64,000 nucleotides of DNA from Streptomyces sp. XY006 (lineage in GTDB: Bacteria; Actinomycetota; Actinomycetes; Streptomycetales; Streptomycetaceae). Position 1 is the stretch's first letter; the number at the start of each line of letters is the position of its first letter. The stretch spans positions 1 to 64,000 of the forward strand of contig NZ_NOKT01000016.1 of assembly GCF_002237655.1 (NCBI RefSeq). Direction: 5' to 3'. Positions 24,010-32,553 of this stretch are shown here, one piece after another. Below the pieces are notes generated by a model. It was not told the DNA's origin and searched no databases. It worked only from the letters and a program-made list of their open reading frames with translations. Made by a program: the position numbers and the translations under genes.

Positions 24010-25599
24010 GTGACCGCCGTCGAGCTCGCCGGGATCACCAAGCGTTTCCCCGGTGTCGTGGCCAACCACGACATCCACCTCAGCGTCCGCAAGGGCACCG
24101 TGCACGCCCTCGTCGGAGAGAACGGCGCCGGCAAGTCGACCCTGATGAAGATCCTCTACGGCATGCAGAAGCCGGACGAGGGCACCATCGCCGTCGACGG
24201 GCAGCAGGTCGCCTTCTCGTCCCCGGCCGACGCCATCGCCCGCGGCATCGGCATGGTCCACCAGCACTTCATGCTCGCCGACAACCTCACGGTCCTGGAG
24301 AACGTGGTCCTCGGCAGCGAGAAGCTCTACGGCATCGGCGCCAAGGCCCGCCGCAAGATCAAGGAGCTCTCCGAGCGCTACGGCCTCGACGTCAGGCCCG
24401 ACCTCCTGGTCGAGGAGCTCGGCGTCGCCGCCCGCCAGCGCGTGGAGATCCTCAAGGTCCTCTACCGCGGCGCCACCACCCTCATCCTGGACGAGCCGAC
24501 CGCCGTGCTCGTGCCGCAGGAGGTCGACGCGCTCTTCGCCAACCTGCGCGAACTGAAGTCCGAGGGCCTGTCGGTCATCTTCATCTCGCACAAGCTCGGC
24601 GAGGTGCTCTCGGTCGCCGACGAGATCACCGTCATCCGCCGCGGCACCACCGTCGGCACGGCCGTCCCCAGCGAGACCACCCCGCGCCAGCTGGCCGAGA
24701 TGATGGTCGGCAGCGAGCTGCCCACGCCCGAGACGGCGGAGTCCACGGTCACCGACCGCCCGGTCATCAGCGTCGACAAGCTGCACCTGGCGGCCCCCGG
24801 CGGCAAGGCGCTCCTGGACGACATCAGCTTCACCATCCACGCGGGCGAGGTCCTCGGCATCGCGGGCGTCGAGGGCAACGGCCAGACCGAGCTCGTCGAC
24901 GCGCTGATCGGCCTGCGCACCGCCGACTCCGGCACCATCCGGCTGGCCGACGAGGAGATCACCGCCTGGCCGACGCGCAGGCGCCGTGAGCAGGGCATCG
25001 GCTACATCCCCGAGGACCGGCACCGCCACGGCCTGCTGCTGGAGGCGCCCCTGTGGGAGAACCGCATCCTCGGCCACGTCACCGAGAAGCCCCTCGCCAA
25101 GGGCGTGTGGCTGGACCCGAAGGCGGCCCAGGAGGACACCCGGCGCATCGTCGAGGCCTACGACGTGCGCACCCCCGGCATCGACGTCACGGCGGCCTCG
25201 CTGTCCGGCGGCAACCAGCAGAAGCTGATCGTCGGCCGCGAGATGAGCCACAAGCCGCGCTTCCTCATCGCCGCCCACCCCACCCGCGGCGTGGACGTCG
25301 GCGCCCAGGCGGCCATCTGGGACCACATCCGTGAGGCCCGCCGCGAAGGCCTGGCCGTGCTGCTGATCTCCGCCGACCTGGACGAGCTCATCGGCCTGTC
25401 CGACACGCTCCGCGTGATCTACAACGGCAAGCTGGTCGCGGACGCCGACCCGGCCACCATCACCCCCGAGGAGCTCGGCTCGGCCATGACCGGTGCCGTC
25501 ACCGGGCACCTCGCACACGACGAGACCGCCGAAGAGACCCCCGAGACCCCGGCGAAGGCCCCCGAGCCGTCCGAGTCTCCGGAAGACGAGGCCCGCTGA
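24010..25599 (+). CDS. Nucleoside ABC transporter ATP-binding protein (two nucleotide-binding domains)
   Basis: This 529-residue tandem ATPase is of the sugar/nucleoside class (NupA/RnsB-like). The first domain has Walker A GENGAGKST (about 37), VHQHFMLADNLTVLENV and Walker B TLILDEPTAVL. The second has the degenerate Walker A GVEGNGQTE usual for this class, PEDRHRHGLL, signature SLSGGNQQK and FLIAAHPTRGVDVGA. The signature of the first half is altered (ELGVAARQRVEI), as is typical. The C-terminus is Glu/Pro-rich. The GTG at 24010 lacks a ribosome site; AGGAGAG at 23949-23955 is instead placed for an in-frame ATC at 23962 (see findings). The stop overlaps the next ATG. Confidence 0.9.
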   Translation: MTAVELAGITKRFPGVVANHDIHLSVRKGTVHALVGENGAGKSTLMKILYGMQKPDEGTIAVDGQQVAFSSPADAIARGIGMVHQHFMLADNLTVLENVVLGSEKLYGIGAKARRKIKELSERYGLDVRPDLLVEELGVAARQRVEILKVLYRGATTLILDEPTAVLVPQEVDALFANLRELKSEGLSVIFISHKLGEVLSVADEITVIRRGTTVGTAVPSETTPRQLAEMMVGSELPTPETAESTVTDRPVISVDKLHLAAPGGKALLDDISFTIHAGEVLGIAGVEGNGQTELVDALIGLRTADSGTIRLADEEITAWPTRRRREQGIGYIPEDRHRHGLLLEAPLWENRILGHVTEKPLAKGVWLDPKAAQEDTRRIVEAYDVRTPGIDVTAASLSGGNQQKLIVGREMSHKPRFLIAAHPTRGVDVGAQAAIWDHIREARREGLAVLLISADLDELIGLSDTLRVIYNGKLVADADPATITPEELGSAMTGAVTGHLAHDETAEETPETPAKAPEPSESPEDEAR

Positions 25600-26717
25600 T
25601 GAAGAAGTTCGACAAGGAGCGCGTGCTCCTCGCGGTGGCCGGACCGGTCATCGCGCTCGCCGTGGCCTTCGTCCTGAGCGCGATCGTGCTGATCGCGTCG
25701 GGCAAGAGCCCGGTCGAGCCGTTCGCCTTGATGTTCGAGCAGCTGAGCTTCTCCGACATCCAGGTCCTGATCATCAACCAGGCCTCGATGTACTACATCG
25801 CGGCTCTCGCGGTGGCCATCGGCTTCCGGATGAACCTGTTCAACATCGGCGTCGACGGCCAGTACCAGCTCGGCGCCATGATGGCCGCCATCGTCGGCGC
25901 CCACATGAACCTGCCGGCCGCCCTGCAGATCCCGCTGCTGCTCCTGACGGCCGTCCTCACCGGCGCCTTCTGGTCCGGCATCGCCGGTGTCCTCAAGGTC
26001 ACCCGCGGCGTCAGCGAGGTCGTCGCCACGATCATGCTCAACGCGATCGCCACCTCCGTGATCGCCTACCTGTGGCTGCCGGACGTCTTCGGCGTGAAGG
26101 TCGGCAACAACAACACCACCGGCGAGATGTACGAGTCCGGCTGGATCCCCGGCATCCCCATGGGGGCCGCCGGCGAGATCTACGGCCTGGTGCTGCTCGC
26201 CGTGCTGCTCGGCATCGGCTACTGGGTCGTCCTCAACCGCACCCGCTTCGGCTTCGACCTGCGCGCCTCCGGCGCCTCGCAGACCGCCGCCGCGGCCAGC
26301 GGTGTGGACCCCAAGCGCATGGTCCTCAGCGCCATGCTGATCTCCGGCGGCATCGCGGGCCTGGCCGGCCTGCCGATCCTGCTCGGCGACACCCACACCT
26401 ACAGCCTGAACTTCCCAACCGGCATCGGCTTTCTCGGCATCGGCATCGCCCTGCTCGGCCGCAACAGCCCCGTCGGGATCGCCTTCGCCGCCCTGCTGTG
26501 GGCCTGGCTCGACAAGGCCTCGCCGGAGCTGGACTTCCACGGCTACGACAAGGAGATCGCGGTCATCATGCAGGGCCTGATCGTGCTCTCGGTCGTCGTC
26601 TCCTACGAAGCCGTCCGTGAGTGGGGTCTGCGCCGCCAGCAGCGCCGCGTCGGCGCCGAACTCGCCGCGGGCCACGTCCTCGGCGCCCAGAACACGAAGG
26701 AGGTGGCTGGCCGATGA
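25599..26717 (+). CDS. Nucleoside ABC transporter permease 1 (NupB/BmpC-like)
   Basis: The 372-residue membrane protein of the BPD_transp_2 family has eight to nine hydrophobic helices. Conserved loops are GFRMNLFNIGVDGQYQLGAM (N-I-G-x-x-G-Q, about 76-95), RGVSEVVATIMLN and RASGASQTAAAASGVD, the EAA-like coupling segment contacting the ATPase. It would form the heterodimeric pore with the next product. The ATG overlaps the ATPase stop (TGATG), and the next ATG overlaps its own stop by four bases, so the operon is tightly coupled. Confidence 0.9.
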   Translation: MKKFDKERVLLAVAGPVIALAVAFVLSAIVLIASGKSPVEPFALMFEQLSFSDIQVLIINQASMYYIAALAVAIGFRMNLFNIGVDGQYQLGAMMAAIVGAHMNLPAALQIPLLLLTAVLTGAFWSGIAGVLKVTRGVSEVVATIMLNAIATSVIAYLWLPDVFGVKVGNNNTTGEMYESGWIPGIPMGAAGEIYGLVLLAVLLGIGYWVVLNRTRFGFDLRASGASQTAAAASGVDPKRMVLSAMLISGGIAGLAGLPILLGDTHTYSLNFPTGIGFLGIGIALLGRNSPVGIAFAALLWAWLDKASPELDFHGYDKEIAVIMQGLIVLSVVVSYEAVREWGLRRQQRRVGAELAAGHVLGAQNTKEVAGR

Positions 26718-27988
26718 CCGCTCCTACCTCGGCGATCGACGTCAACCAGCCCACGCTGCAGCCCGCGGCGCCGACCGGCCGCCGCCTGTCGTGGCCCGTC
26801 CTGCTGCTGATCATCGCCGGCGGACTGGCGCTCACCTCGATCGTCCGTCTCATCACCGGCGCCGACGGCATCACCAACGTCAGCCAGATGTCCACCGCGC
26901 TCCAGCTCGCCGTGCCGATCGGCCTCGCCGGTCTCGGCGGCCTGTGGGCCGAGCGCGCGGGCGTGGTCAACATCGGCCTCGAAGGCATGATGATCCTCGG
27001 CACCTGGTTCGGTGCCTGGGCCGGCTTCCAGTGGGGCCCGTGGACCGGTGTCCTGGTCGGCATCCTCGGCGGCGCGATCGGCGGTCTGCTGCACGCCTTC
27101 GTCACCGTCACCTTCAACGTCAACCACATCGTCTCCGGTGTGGCGATCAACATCCTCGCCCTCGGCGCCACCCGCTACCTCGCGCCCCTCGCCTTCGAGG
27201 GACACACCGGCGGCTCCGCCAAGCAGTCCCCGGCGGTGGACTCCCTCGGCCACTTCACGGTGCCCGGCCTGTCCGACGCCCTGCGGGACCTCAACAACCA
27301 GGGCTGGTTCTTCGTCTCCGACATCGCCGGCCTGCTCGGCGGCCTGGTCACCAACGTGTCCTGGCTGACCCTGATCGCCGTCGCGCTGATCCCCGCCACC
27401 TGGTGGATCCTGTGGCGCACGGCGTTCGGCCTGCGGTTGCGCTCCTGCGGCGAGAACCCGGTCGCCGCCGAGTCCCTCGGCGTCAACGTCTACAAGTACA
27501 AGTACATCGCCGTCGTGATCTCCGGCGGTCTGGCCGGCCTCGGCGGTGTCTTCCTGTCCATCGTGGCCAACCCCTTCTACCTGGAGGGCCAGGTCAGCGG
27601 CCGCGGCTTCATCGGCCTCGCGGCGATGATCTTCGGCAACTGGATGCCGGGCGGCCTCGCCCTCGGCGCGGGCCTGTTCGGCTACACCGACAGCCTCAAC
27701 CTGCGCGGCGGCTCCGCCAACGTGCACGCCCTGCTGCTGCTCGGCGCGCTGCTGCTGATCATCGGCGCGATCTGGCTGGTCGTCCGCAAGAAGTACGCCC
27801 CGTCGATCATCACCGCGGTCGTCGCCGCCCTGGTGTTCGCCTGGTACGCCTCCACCGACGAGGTCCCCAACCAGGTCGTCTCCGCCACGCCGTACGTCAT
27901 CACCCTGGTCGTCCTCGCGCTGTCCGCGCAGCGGCTGCGGATGCCGAAGGCGGACGGGCTGCCGTACCGGAAGGGGCAGGGCAAGTGA
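26714..27988 (+). CDS. Nucleoside ABC transporter permease 2 (NupC/BmpD-like)
   Basis: The 424-residue permease carries the family's second-subunit marks: GGLWAERAGVVNIGLEGMMILGTWFG (about 75-100, N-I-G-x-E-G), FNVNHIVSGVAINILALG and RSCGENPVAAESLGVNVYKYKY, the coupling helix. About ten hydrophobic segments are visible. It is longer than permease 1 because of an extra-membrane insert (about 160-195, FEGHTGGSAK...) and an additional C-terminal pair of helices. Its ATG overlaps the preceding stop by four bases (ATGA), and the cytidine deaminase GTG overlaps its own stop by four bases (GTGA). Confidence 0.9.
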   Translation: MTAPTSAIDVNQPTLQPAAPTGRRLSWPVLLLIIAGGLALTSIVRLITGADGITNVSQMSTALQLAVPIGLAGLGGLWAERAGVVNIGLEGMMILGTWFGAWAGFQWGPWTGVLVGILGGAIGGLLHAFVTVTFNVNHIVSGVAINILALGATRYLAPLAFEGHTGGSAKQSPAVDSLGHFTVPGLSDALRDLNNQGWFFVSDIAGLLGGLVTNVSWLTLIAVALIPATWWILWRTAFGLRLRSCGENPVAAESLGVNVYKYKYIAVVISGGLAGLGGVFLSIVANPFYLEGQVSGRGFIGLAAMIFGNWMPGGLALGAGLFGYTDSLNLRGGSANVHALLLLGALLLIIGAIWLVVRKKYAPSIITAVVAALVFAWYASTDEVPNQVVSATPYVITLVVLALSAQRLRMPKADGLPYRKGQGK

Positions 27989-28389
27989 CCGACGCCGGCC
28001 CGGCCGTCGACTGGGAGCGGCTGCGCGCGGTGGCCCGGGACGCCATGTCCCGGGCGTACGCCCCCTACTCCGGCTACCCGGTCGGTGTGGCGGCCCGGGT
28101 CGACGACGGCCGGGTCATCTCCGGCTGCAACGTCGAGAACGCCTCGTACGGACTGGGCCTGTGCGCCGAGTGCGGCCTGGTCTCCGAGCTGCACAACACC
28201 GGCGGCGGCCGGCTGACGCACTTCACCTGCGTCGACCGCGACGGGGACGTGCTCGTCCCGTGCGGCCGCTGCCGCCAGCTGCTGTACGAGTTCGGCGGCC
28301 CGGACCTCCTGCTGGAGACCCCGGCGGGAATCCTGCCGCTGTCGGAGATGCTGCCGCAGGCCTTCGGGCCCGGCCACCTCAGCAAGTAA
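27985..28389 (+). CDS. cdd: Cytidine deaminase
   Basis: The 134-residue protein is the usual size for the tetrameric zinc enzyme. It has SRAYAPYSGYPVGVAARVDDG (substrate-binding loop), GCNVENASYGLGLCAECGLVSE (zinc Cys and catalytic Glu in C-A-E) and VPCGRCRQLLYEF (P-C-x-x-C, two further zinc cysteines). It converts cytidine and deoxycytidine to uridine and deoxyuridine after uptake by the transporter it is coupled to, feeding the pyrimidine phosphorylase downstream. Confidence 0.95.
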   Translation: MTDAGPAVDWERLRAVARDAMSRAYAPYSGYPVGVAARVDDGRVISGCNVENASYGLGLCAECGLVSELHNTGGGRLTHFTCVDRDGDVLVPCGRCRQLLYEFGGPDLLLETPAGILPLSEMLPQAFGPGHLSK

Positions 28390-28394
28390 CTCCC

Positions 28395-28429
28395 GTGCGG
28401 CCCTCCTGAGTCGATCAGGGGGGCCGTAC
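28395..28429 (+). terminator. Hairpin between cdd and deoA (possible attenuator)
   Basis: GTGCGGCCC...CCTGA (from 28395) pairs with TCAGG...GGGCCGTAC (to 28429) around GTCGA. The stem is about 14 bp with one mismatched pair. The gap to deoA is only 72 bp with no new operator, so the hairpin may lower deoA expression relative to the transporter rather than end transcription fully. Confidence 0.55.
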
Positions 28430-28461
28430 GGCTTCTGGAAACCTCGGAAGGAAGCCAAGCC

Positions 28462-29745
28462 ATGGCCATGGACGCCATCTCCGTCATCCGCACCAAGCGG
28501 GACCGCGGCGAACTCAGCGACGAGCAGATCGACTGGGTCATCGACGCGTACACCCGCGGGGAGGTCGCCGACGAGCAGATGTCCGCGCTCGCCATGGCGA
28601 TCCTGCTCAACGGCATGAACCGCCGTGAGATCGCCCGCTGGACGGCCGCGATGATCGCCTCCGGCGAGCGCATGGACTTCTCGTCCCTGTCCCGCCCGAC
28701 GGCCGACAAGCACTCCACGGGCGGTGTCGGCGACAAGATCACCCTCCCGCTGGCCCCCCTGGTCGCCGCCTGCGGCGCTGCCGTCCCGCAGCTGTCGGGC
28801 CGCGGCCTCGGCCACACCGGCGGCACCCTCGACAAGCTGGAGTCGATCCCCGGCTGGCGCGCGCTGCTGTCCAACGAGGAGATGCTGCACGTCCTGGACA
28901 CCACCGGCGCGGTGATCTGCGCGGCCGGCGACGGCCTGGCCCCCGCCGACAAGAAGCTGTACGCGCTGCGCGACGTCACGGGCACGGTCGAGGCGATCCC
29001 GCTGATCGCCTCCTCGATCATGTCGAAGAAGATCGCCGAGGGCACGGGCTCGCTGGTCCTGGACGTGAAGGTCGGCACGGGCGCCTTCATGAAGACCATC
29101 GAGGACGCCCGCGAACTGGCCTCGACCATGGTCGGCCTGGGCACCGACCACGGGGTGCGGACGGTCGCGCTGCTCACCGACATGTCGACCCCGCTGGGCC
29201 TCACGGCCGGCAACGCACTGGAGGTCCGCGAGTCGGTCGAGGTCCTGGCCGGCGGCGGCCCCGCCGACGTGGTCGAGCTGACGATCGCCCTGGCCCGCGA
29301 GATGCTCGACGCGGCCGGGGTGAAGGACGCCGACCCGGCGAAGGCGCTGGCCGACGGCTCGGCCATGGACGTCTGGCGGCGGATGATCGCGGCCCAGGGC
29401 GGCGACCCCGACGCGGAGCTGCCGGTCGCCCGGGAGCAGCACGTGATCAAGGCCCCGGCCTCCGGCGTCCTCACCCGGCTCGACGCCTACGACATCGGCG
29501 TCGCCGCCTGGCGGCTCGGCGCGGGCCGGGCCCGCAAGGAGGACCCGGTGCAGGCGGGCGCCGGTGTCGAGATGCACGCCAAGCCGGGCGACACCGTGAC
29601 CGAGGGCCAGCCGCTGCTCACCCTGCACACCGACACCCCGGACCGCTTCGCGTACGCCCTGCAGGCGGTCGAGGGCTCCTACGACATCGCGGCCGCGGGC
29701 ACGGACTTCACGCCGTCGCCGGTGGTGCTGGAGCGCATCGCCTGA
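28462..29745 (+). CDS. deoA: Thymidine/pyrimidine-nucleoside phosphorylase
   Basis: The 427-residue enzyme shows the complete family signature: AMAILLNGMN, DKHSTGGVGDKITLPLAPLVAACG (about 85-110, phosphate and substrate binding), SGRGLGHTGGTLDKLESIPG (about 113-132), SSIMSKKIAEGTGSLVLDVKVGTGAFM and a C-terminal small domain (KAPASGVLTRLDAYDIG to the end). It cleaves thymidine, deoxyuridine or uridine with phosphate to base plus (deoxy)ribose-1-phosphate in the cytoplasm. A good ribosome site (GGAAGGA) lies eight bases before ATG 28462. It is the last gene of the transporter operon. Confidence 0.95.
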   Translation: MAMDAISVIRTKRDRGELSDEQIDWVIDAYTRGEVADEQMSALAMAILLNGMNRREIARWTAAMIASGERMDFSSLSRPTADKHSTGGVGDKITLPLAPLVAACGAAVPQLSGRGLGHTGGTLDKLESIPGWRALLSNEEMLHVLDTTGAVICAAGDGLAPADKKLYALRDVTGTVEAIPLIASSIMSKKIAEGTGSLVLDVKVGTGAFMKTIEDARELASTMVGLGTDHGVRTVALLTDMSTPLGLTAGNALEVRESVEVLAGGGPADVVELTIALAREMLDAAGVKDADPAKALADGSAMDVWRRMIAAQGGDPDAELPVAREQHVIKAPASGVLTRLDAYDIGVAAWRLGAGRARKEDPVQAGAGVEMHAKPGDTVTEGQPLLTLHTDTPDRFAYALQAVEGSYDIAAAGTDFTPSPVVLERIA

Positions 29746-29770
29746 CCCGCGCCCGTCCGCGGGGACACGA

Positions 29771-29814
29771 CAGGGGCGGCGCACACCGACATCCGTCGGT
29801 GTGCGCCGCCCCTG
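29771..29814. terminator. Perfect 20-bp stem bidirectional terminator
   Basis: The 20 bases at 29771-29790 (CAGGGGCGGCGC...) are exactly complementary to 29795-29814, with loop ATCC. It separates the convergent deoA and ABC permease genes and is the strongest terminator in the window. Confidence 0.92.
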
Positions 29815-29858
29815 GGCGTGTGCCGCGGTGCGGGAGCCGGCCCGCCGCGCCACGGCGG

Positions 29859-30677
29859 TCACTTCGGCTCGGCGTCGAACCTGGCCGTCGACCAGACGTA
29901 GCCGAGGACCGCGAGGCCCAGGCACCAGGCCACCGCGAGCCATCCGTGGTGGCCGATCTCCGTGCCCAGGAGCAGCCCGCGCAGGGTCTCGATGGCCGGG
30001 GTGAACGGCTGGTACTCGGCGATCGGCCGGAACCAGCCCGGCATCGCGTCCAGCGGCACGAAGGCGCTGGACAGCAGCGGCAGCAGGATCAGCGGCATCG
30101 CGTTGTTGCTCGCCGCCTCGGCGTTCGGGCTGACCAGGCCCATGCCGACCGCGATCCAGGTGAGCGCCGTGGCGAAGAGCACGAGCAGCCCGAACGCCGC
30201 GAGCCATTCCAGGACGGTGGCGTCGGTGGAGCGGAAGCCGATGGCCACCCCGACGGCGCCCACGAGGACCACGCTGACGATCGACTGGAGCACGCTGCCC
30301 ACGACGTGCCCGATGATCACCGAGCCGCGGTGGATCGCCATGGTGCGGAAGCGGGCGATGATGCCCTCGGTCATGTCGTTGGAGACGGAGACCGCGGTGC
30401 CGATCGTGGTGCTGCCGATGGTCATCAGGAGCAGGCCCGGGACGATGTAGGCGATGTACACGGACCGGTCCGGCGCTCCGCCGCCGATGCCCGCGCTCAT
30501 GGTGTCGCCGAAGATGTAGACGAAGAGCAGCAGCAGCATGATCGGCGTGAGCAGCAGGTTCAGCGTCAGCGACGGGTAGCGCCGGGCGTGCAGCAGGTTG
30601 CGGCGCAGCATCGTGGCCGAGTCGCGCAGGGCCAGGGAGAGCCGGGCCGGGCGGGTGGGGGCCAGGGGGGAGCTCAT
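29859..30677 (-). CDS. ABC-2 type drug exporter permease (DrrB-like)
   Basis: The 272-residue protein has six hydrophobic helices. The family loop NDMTEGIIARFRTMAIHRGSVIIGHV (about 98-123) includes the E-G-I-x-x-R-F-R motif of DrrB-like permeases. Later segments match too (MPLILLPLLSSAFVPLDAMPGWFRPIAEYQPFTPAIETLRGLL). Its ATG overlaps the ATPase stop by four bases. With the ATPase it should export a hydrophobic compound or drug. Confidence 0.88.
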   Translation of the reverse strand: MSSPLAPTRPARLSLALRDSATMLRRNLLHARRYPSLTLNLLLTPIMLLLLFVYIFGDTMSAGIGGGAPDRSVYIAYIVPGLLLMTIGSTTIGTAVSVSNDMTEGIIARFRTMAIHRGSVIIGHVVGSVLQSIVSVVLVGAVGVAIGFRSTDATVLEWLAAFGLLVLFATALTWIAVGMGLVSPNAEAASNNAMPLILLPLLSSAFVPLDAMPGWFRPIAEYQPFTPAIETLRGLLLGTEIGHHGWLAVAWCLGLAVLGYVWSTARFDAEPK

Positions 30678-31633
30678 CGGGCAGCCTCCTCGGGCTGGAC
30701 GGGCCGGCGGGTGCCGCCGGTGAGGGCGAAGAAGACGTCGTCGAGGTCGGGGGTGTGCACGGTCAGCTCGTCGGCCTCGATGCCGCAGGCGTCCAGCCGG
30801 TCGAGCAGCAGGCGCAGCTCGCGCTGGCTGCCGTCGCTGGGGATGTGCAGGACGAGGGAGGTGTCGTCCCGGGTGACCTCGTCGTGCAGGGCGAAGGCGG
30901 CGCGGCGGTAGGCGGCCGGGTCGGTGAAGCGGAGCCGGACGTGTCCGCCCGGGACGAGCCGCTTGAGCTGCTCGGCCGTGCCCTCGGCGACGATCTTCCC
31001 GTCGTTCAGGACCGCTATCCGGTCGGCGAGTTCGTCGGCCTCCTCCAGGTACTGGGTGGTGAGGAAGACGGTCACGCCGCCGGTGACGAGTTCGCGGATG
31101 ATCTGCCACATCGTGTGGCGCGAGCGCGGGTCGAGGCCGGTGGTGGGTTCGTCGAGGAAGATGATGCGCGGGTCGCCGACCAGGGTCATCGCGATGTCGA
31201 GGCGGCGCTTCATGCCGCCGGAGTAGGTGGAGGCCGGCTTGCTCGCCGCGTCGGCGAGATCGAAGCGTGCCAGCAGCTCGGCGGCGACGCGGCGGCCCTC
31301 GGCCTTGGGCAGATGGTGCAGGTCGGCCATGAGGAGCATGTTCTCCTCGCCGGTGATCAGCCCGTCGACCGCGGAGAACTGCCCCGTGACGCCGATCCCG
31401 GCCCGCACGGCCTGCGGGTGGGTGGCGAGGTCGTGGCCGCCGACGCGGATCTCGCCCCCGTCGGCGCCGGTCAGGGTGGAGAGGATCTTGACGACGGTGG
31501 TCTTGCCGGCGCCGTTCGGGCCGAGGAGGGAGAAGATCGTTCCCTCCGGGACGGCCAGGTCGACGCCGTCGAGGACGGTCTTGTCGCCGTAGGACTTGCG
31601 CAGCCCGGTCGCCGCGATGGCCAGGTCCGTCAT
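30674..31633 (-). CDS. ABC-2 type drug exporter ATP-binding protein (DrrA-like)
   Basis: The 319-residue ATPase has Walker A LLGPNGAGKTTVVKIL (about 36-50), Q-loop VTGQFSAVDGLITGEENM, signature STYSGGMKRRLDIAM (about 138), Walker B IIFLDEPTTGLDPRSR and the H-loop region LTTQYLEEADELADRI, where Gln replaces the usual His. That replacement is common in the DrrA group. A C-terminal DUF4162-like domain follows (about 230-310). It forms an operon with the permease and lies 30 bp downstream of the DUF4097 gene. Confidence 0.9.
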   Translation of the reverse strand: MTDLAIAATGLRKSYGDKTVLDGVDLAVPEGTIFSLLGPNGAGKTTVVKILSTLTGADGGEIRVGGHDLATHPQAVRAGIGVTGQFSAVDGLITGEENMLLMADLHHLPKAEGRRVAAELLARFDLADAASKPASTYSGGMKRRLDIAMTLVGDPRIIFLDEPTTGLDPRSRHTMWQIIRELVTGGVTVFLTTQYLEEADELADRIAVLNDGKIVAEGTAEQLKRLVPGGHVRLRFTDPAAYRRAAFALHDEVTRDDTSLVLHIPSDGSQRELRLLLDRLDACGIEADELTVHTPDLDDVFFALTGGTRRPVQPEEAAR

Positions 31634-31663
31634 GGGGAGGTGCTCCTTCGGGGTCTCGGGTGG

Positions 31664-32332
31664 CTACAGGCTGCGGGCGGTGATGTCGCCGTAGGCGGTG
31701 GTGGCGTGGATGGCCAGGGCGGCGGCACCGTCGGCGTTGCGCAGCGCGTTGTGGACCCGGCCGTAGGAGGTGCCGGCGTCCAGGGAGGCGGAGACGCCGC
31801 GGGCGGCGCCGACCGTGATGCCGCCGTGCTCGGTGCGCAGCGTGAGGGTGCCGGACAGGGCCTCGGCGACGGTGATGTCGCCCTTCCGGGTGCTGATCTC
31901 GGCCGGGCCGTTCAGGCGCCCGACGGACACCTCGCCGGCCGACAGGGTCAGCCGGGCGCCCGCGGCCTCGTCGAGCTTGACCGTGGCCTGCGCGCCCTCG
32001 AAGACGACGTCCCCGAGCCGGCCGACGCCGCGGAGCTCGCCGGCGGCGGCCTTCGCCTCGACGCGGGAGCCGGCGGGCAGCTGGACGGTGATCTCGACGG
32101 CACCGGAGTGCCCGAGCACGCGGTTCCCCGCCTCGGGGGCGGCGATCCGCAGGACGCCGTCGGCGCAGGCGACCTCGATCCGCTCCGCGGCCTGCACGTC
32201 ACGGCTCCTGGAGGCGTCGGCGGGCCGGACCTCGACCGTGGTGTCGGCGCGGTCGGCGGCGATGAACCGGATGGCCCCGGCGGGGATGTCGACGAGGGCG
32301 GAGACCGGGGCGGTGGTGGCGAACGTCTGCAT
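31664..32332 (-). CDS. DUF4097-family beta-helix protein
   Basis: From ATG 32332 (AAGGAG seven bases upstream) the product is 222 residues. It has a regular beta-strand pattern with repeats such as ITVQLPAGSRVEAKAAAGELRGVGRLGDV, TLSAGEVSVGRLNGPAEISTRKGDITV and TLRTEHGGITVGAARGVSASLDAGTSYG, typical of DUF4097 right-handed beta solenoids. There is no signal peptide, so it is probably cytoplasmic. Biochemical function is not known for the family; it commonly accompanies ABC-2 exporters and their regulators, as here. Confidence 0.8.
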   Translation of the reverse strand: MQTFATTAPVSALVDIPAGAIRFIAADRADTTVEVRPADASRSRDVQAAERIEVACADGVLRIAAPEAGNRVLGHSGAVEITVQLPAGSRVEAKAAAGELRGVGRLGDVVFEGAQATVKLDEAAGARLTLSAGEVSVGRLNGPAEISTRKGDITVAEALSGTLTLRTEHGGITVGAARGVSASLDAGTSYGRVHNALRNADGAAALAIHATTAYGDITARSL

Positions 32333-32553
32333 CGTGCACTCCTTCGATCCGTGTTTCTGACATCGCAAACGCTACGTTGCGTTCAGGGATCTGGCAACAA
32401 CCTCGTTGCGTACGAAGTGTATCGACGCAGGTGAAACGATAGATCTCATTGCAATGGGTTGATATTCAATGCAACAATCTGCCCCAGAAGGCGTTGCAAC
32501 CACGCGCGGTGAACGCTACTGTGGGGCTTCCACGCACGACGGAGGAGATCGCG
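32333..32553. promoter_or_regulatory. Divergent regulatory region rich in GTTGC/GCAAC half-sites
   Basis: This unusually A/T-rich stretch contains CATTGCAATG (32447-32456) and GTTGCAAC (32493-32500) as palindromes, plus single half-sites ACGTTGC (32374-32380), GGCAAC (32393-32398), CGTTGC (32404-32409) and ATGCAAC (32469-32475). They flank both outward promoters and are the likely binding sites of the regulator encoded to the right. Confidence 0.7.

Noticed and set aside
22669..25518. 949-codon minus-strand frame across bmp copy 2 and the ABC ATPase
   Set aside because: It covers an intergenic terminator and operator and is antisense to two recognised genes.
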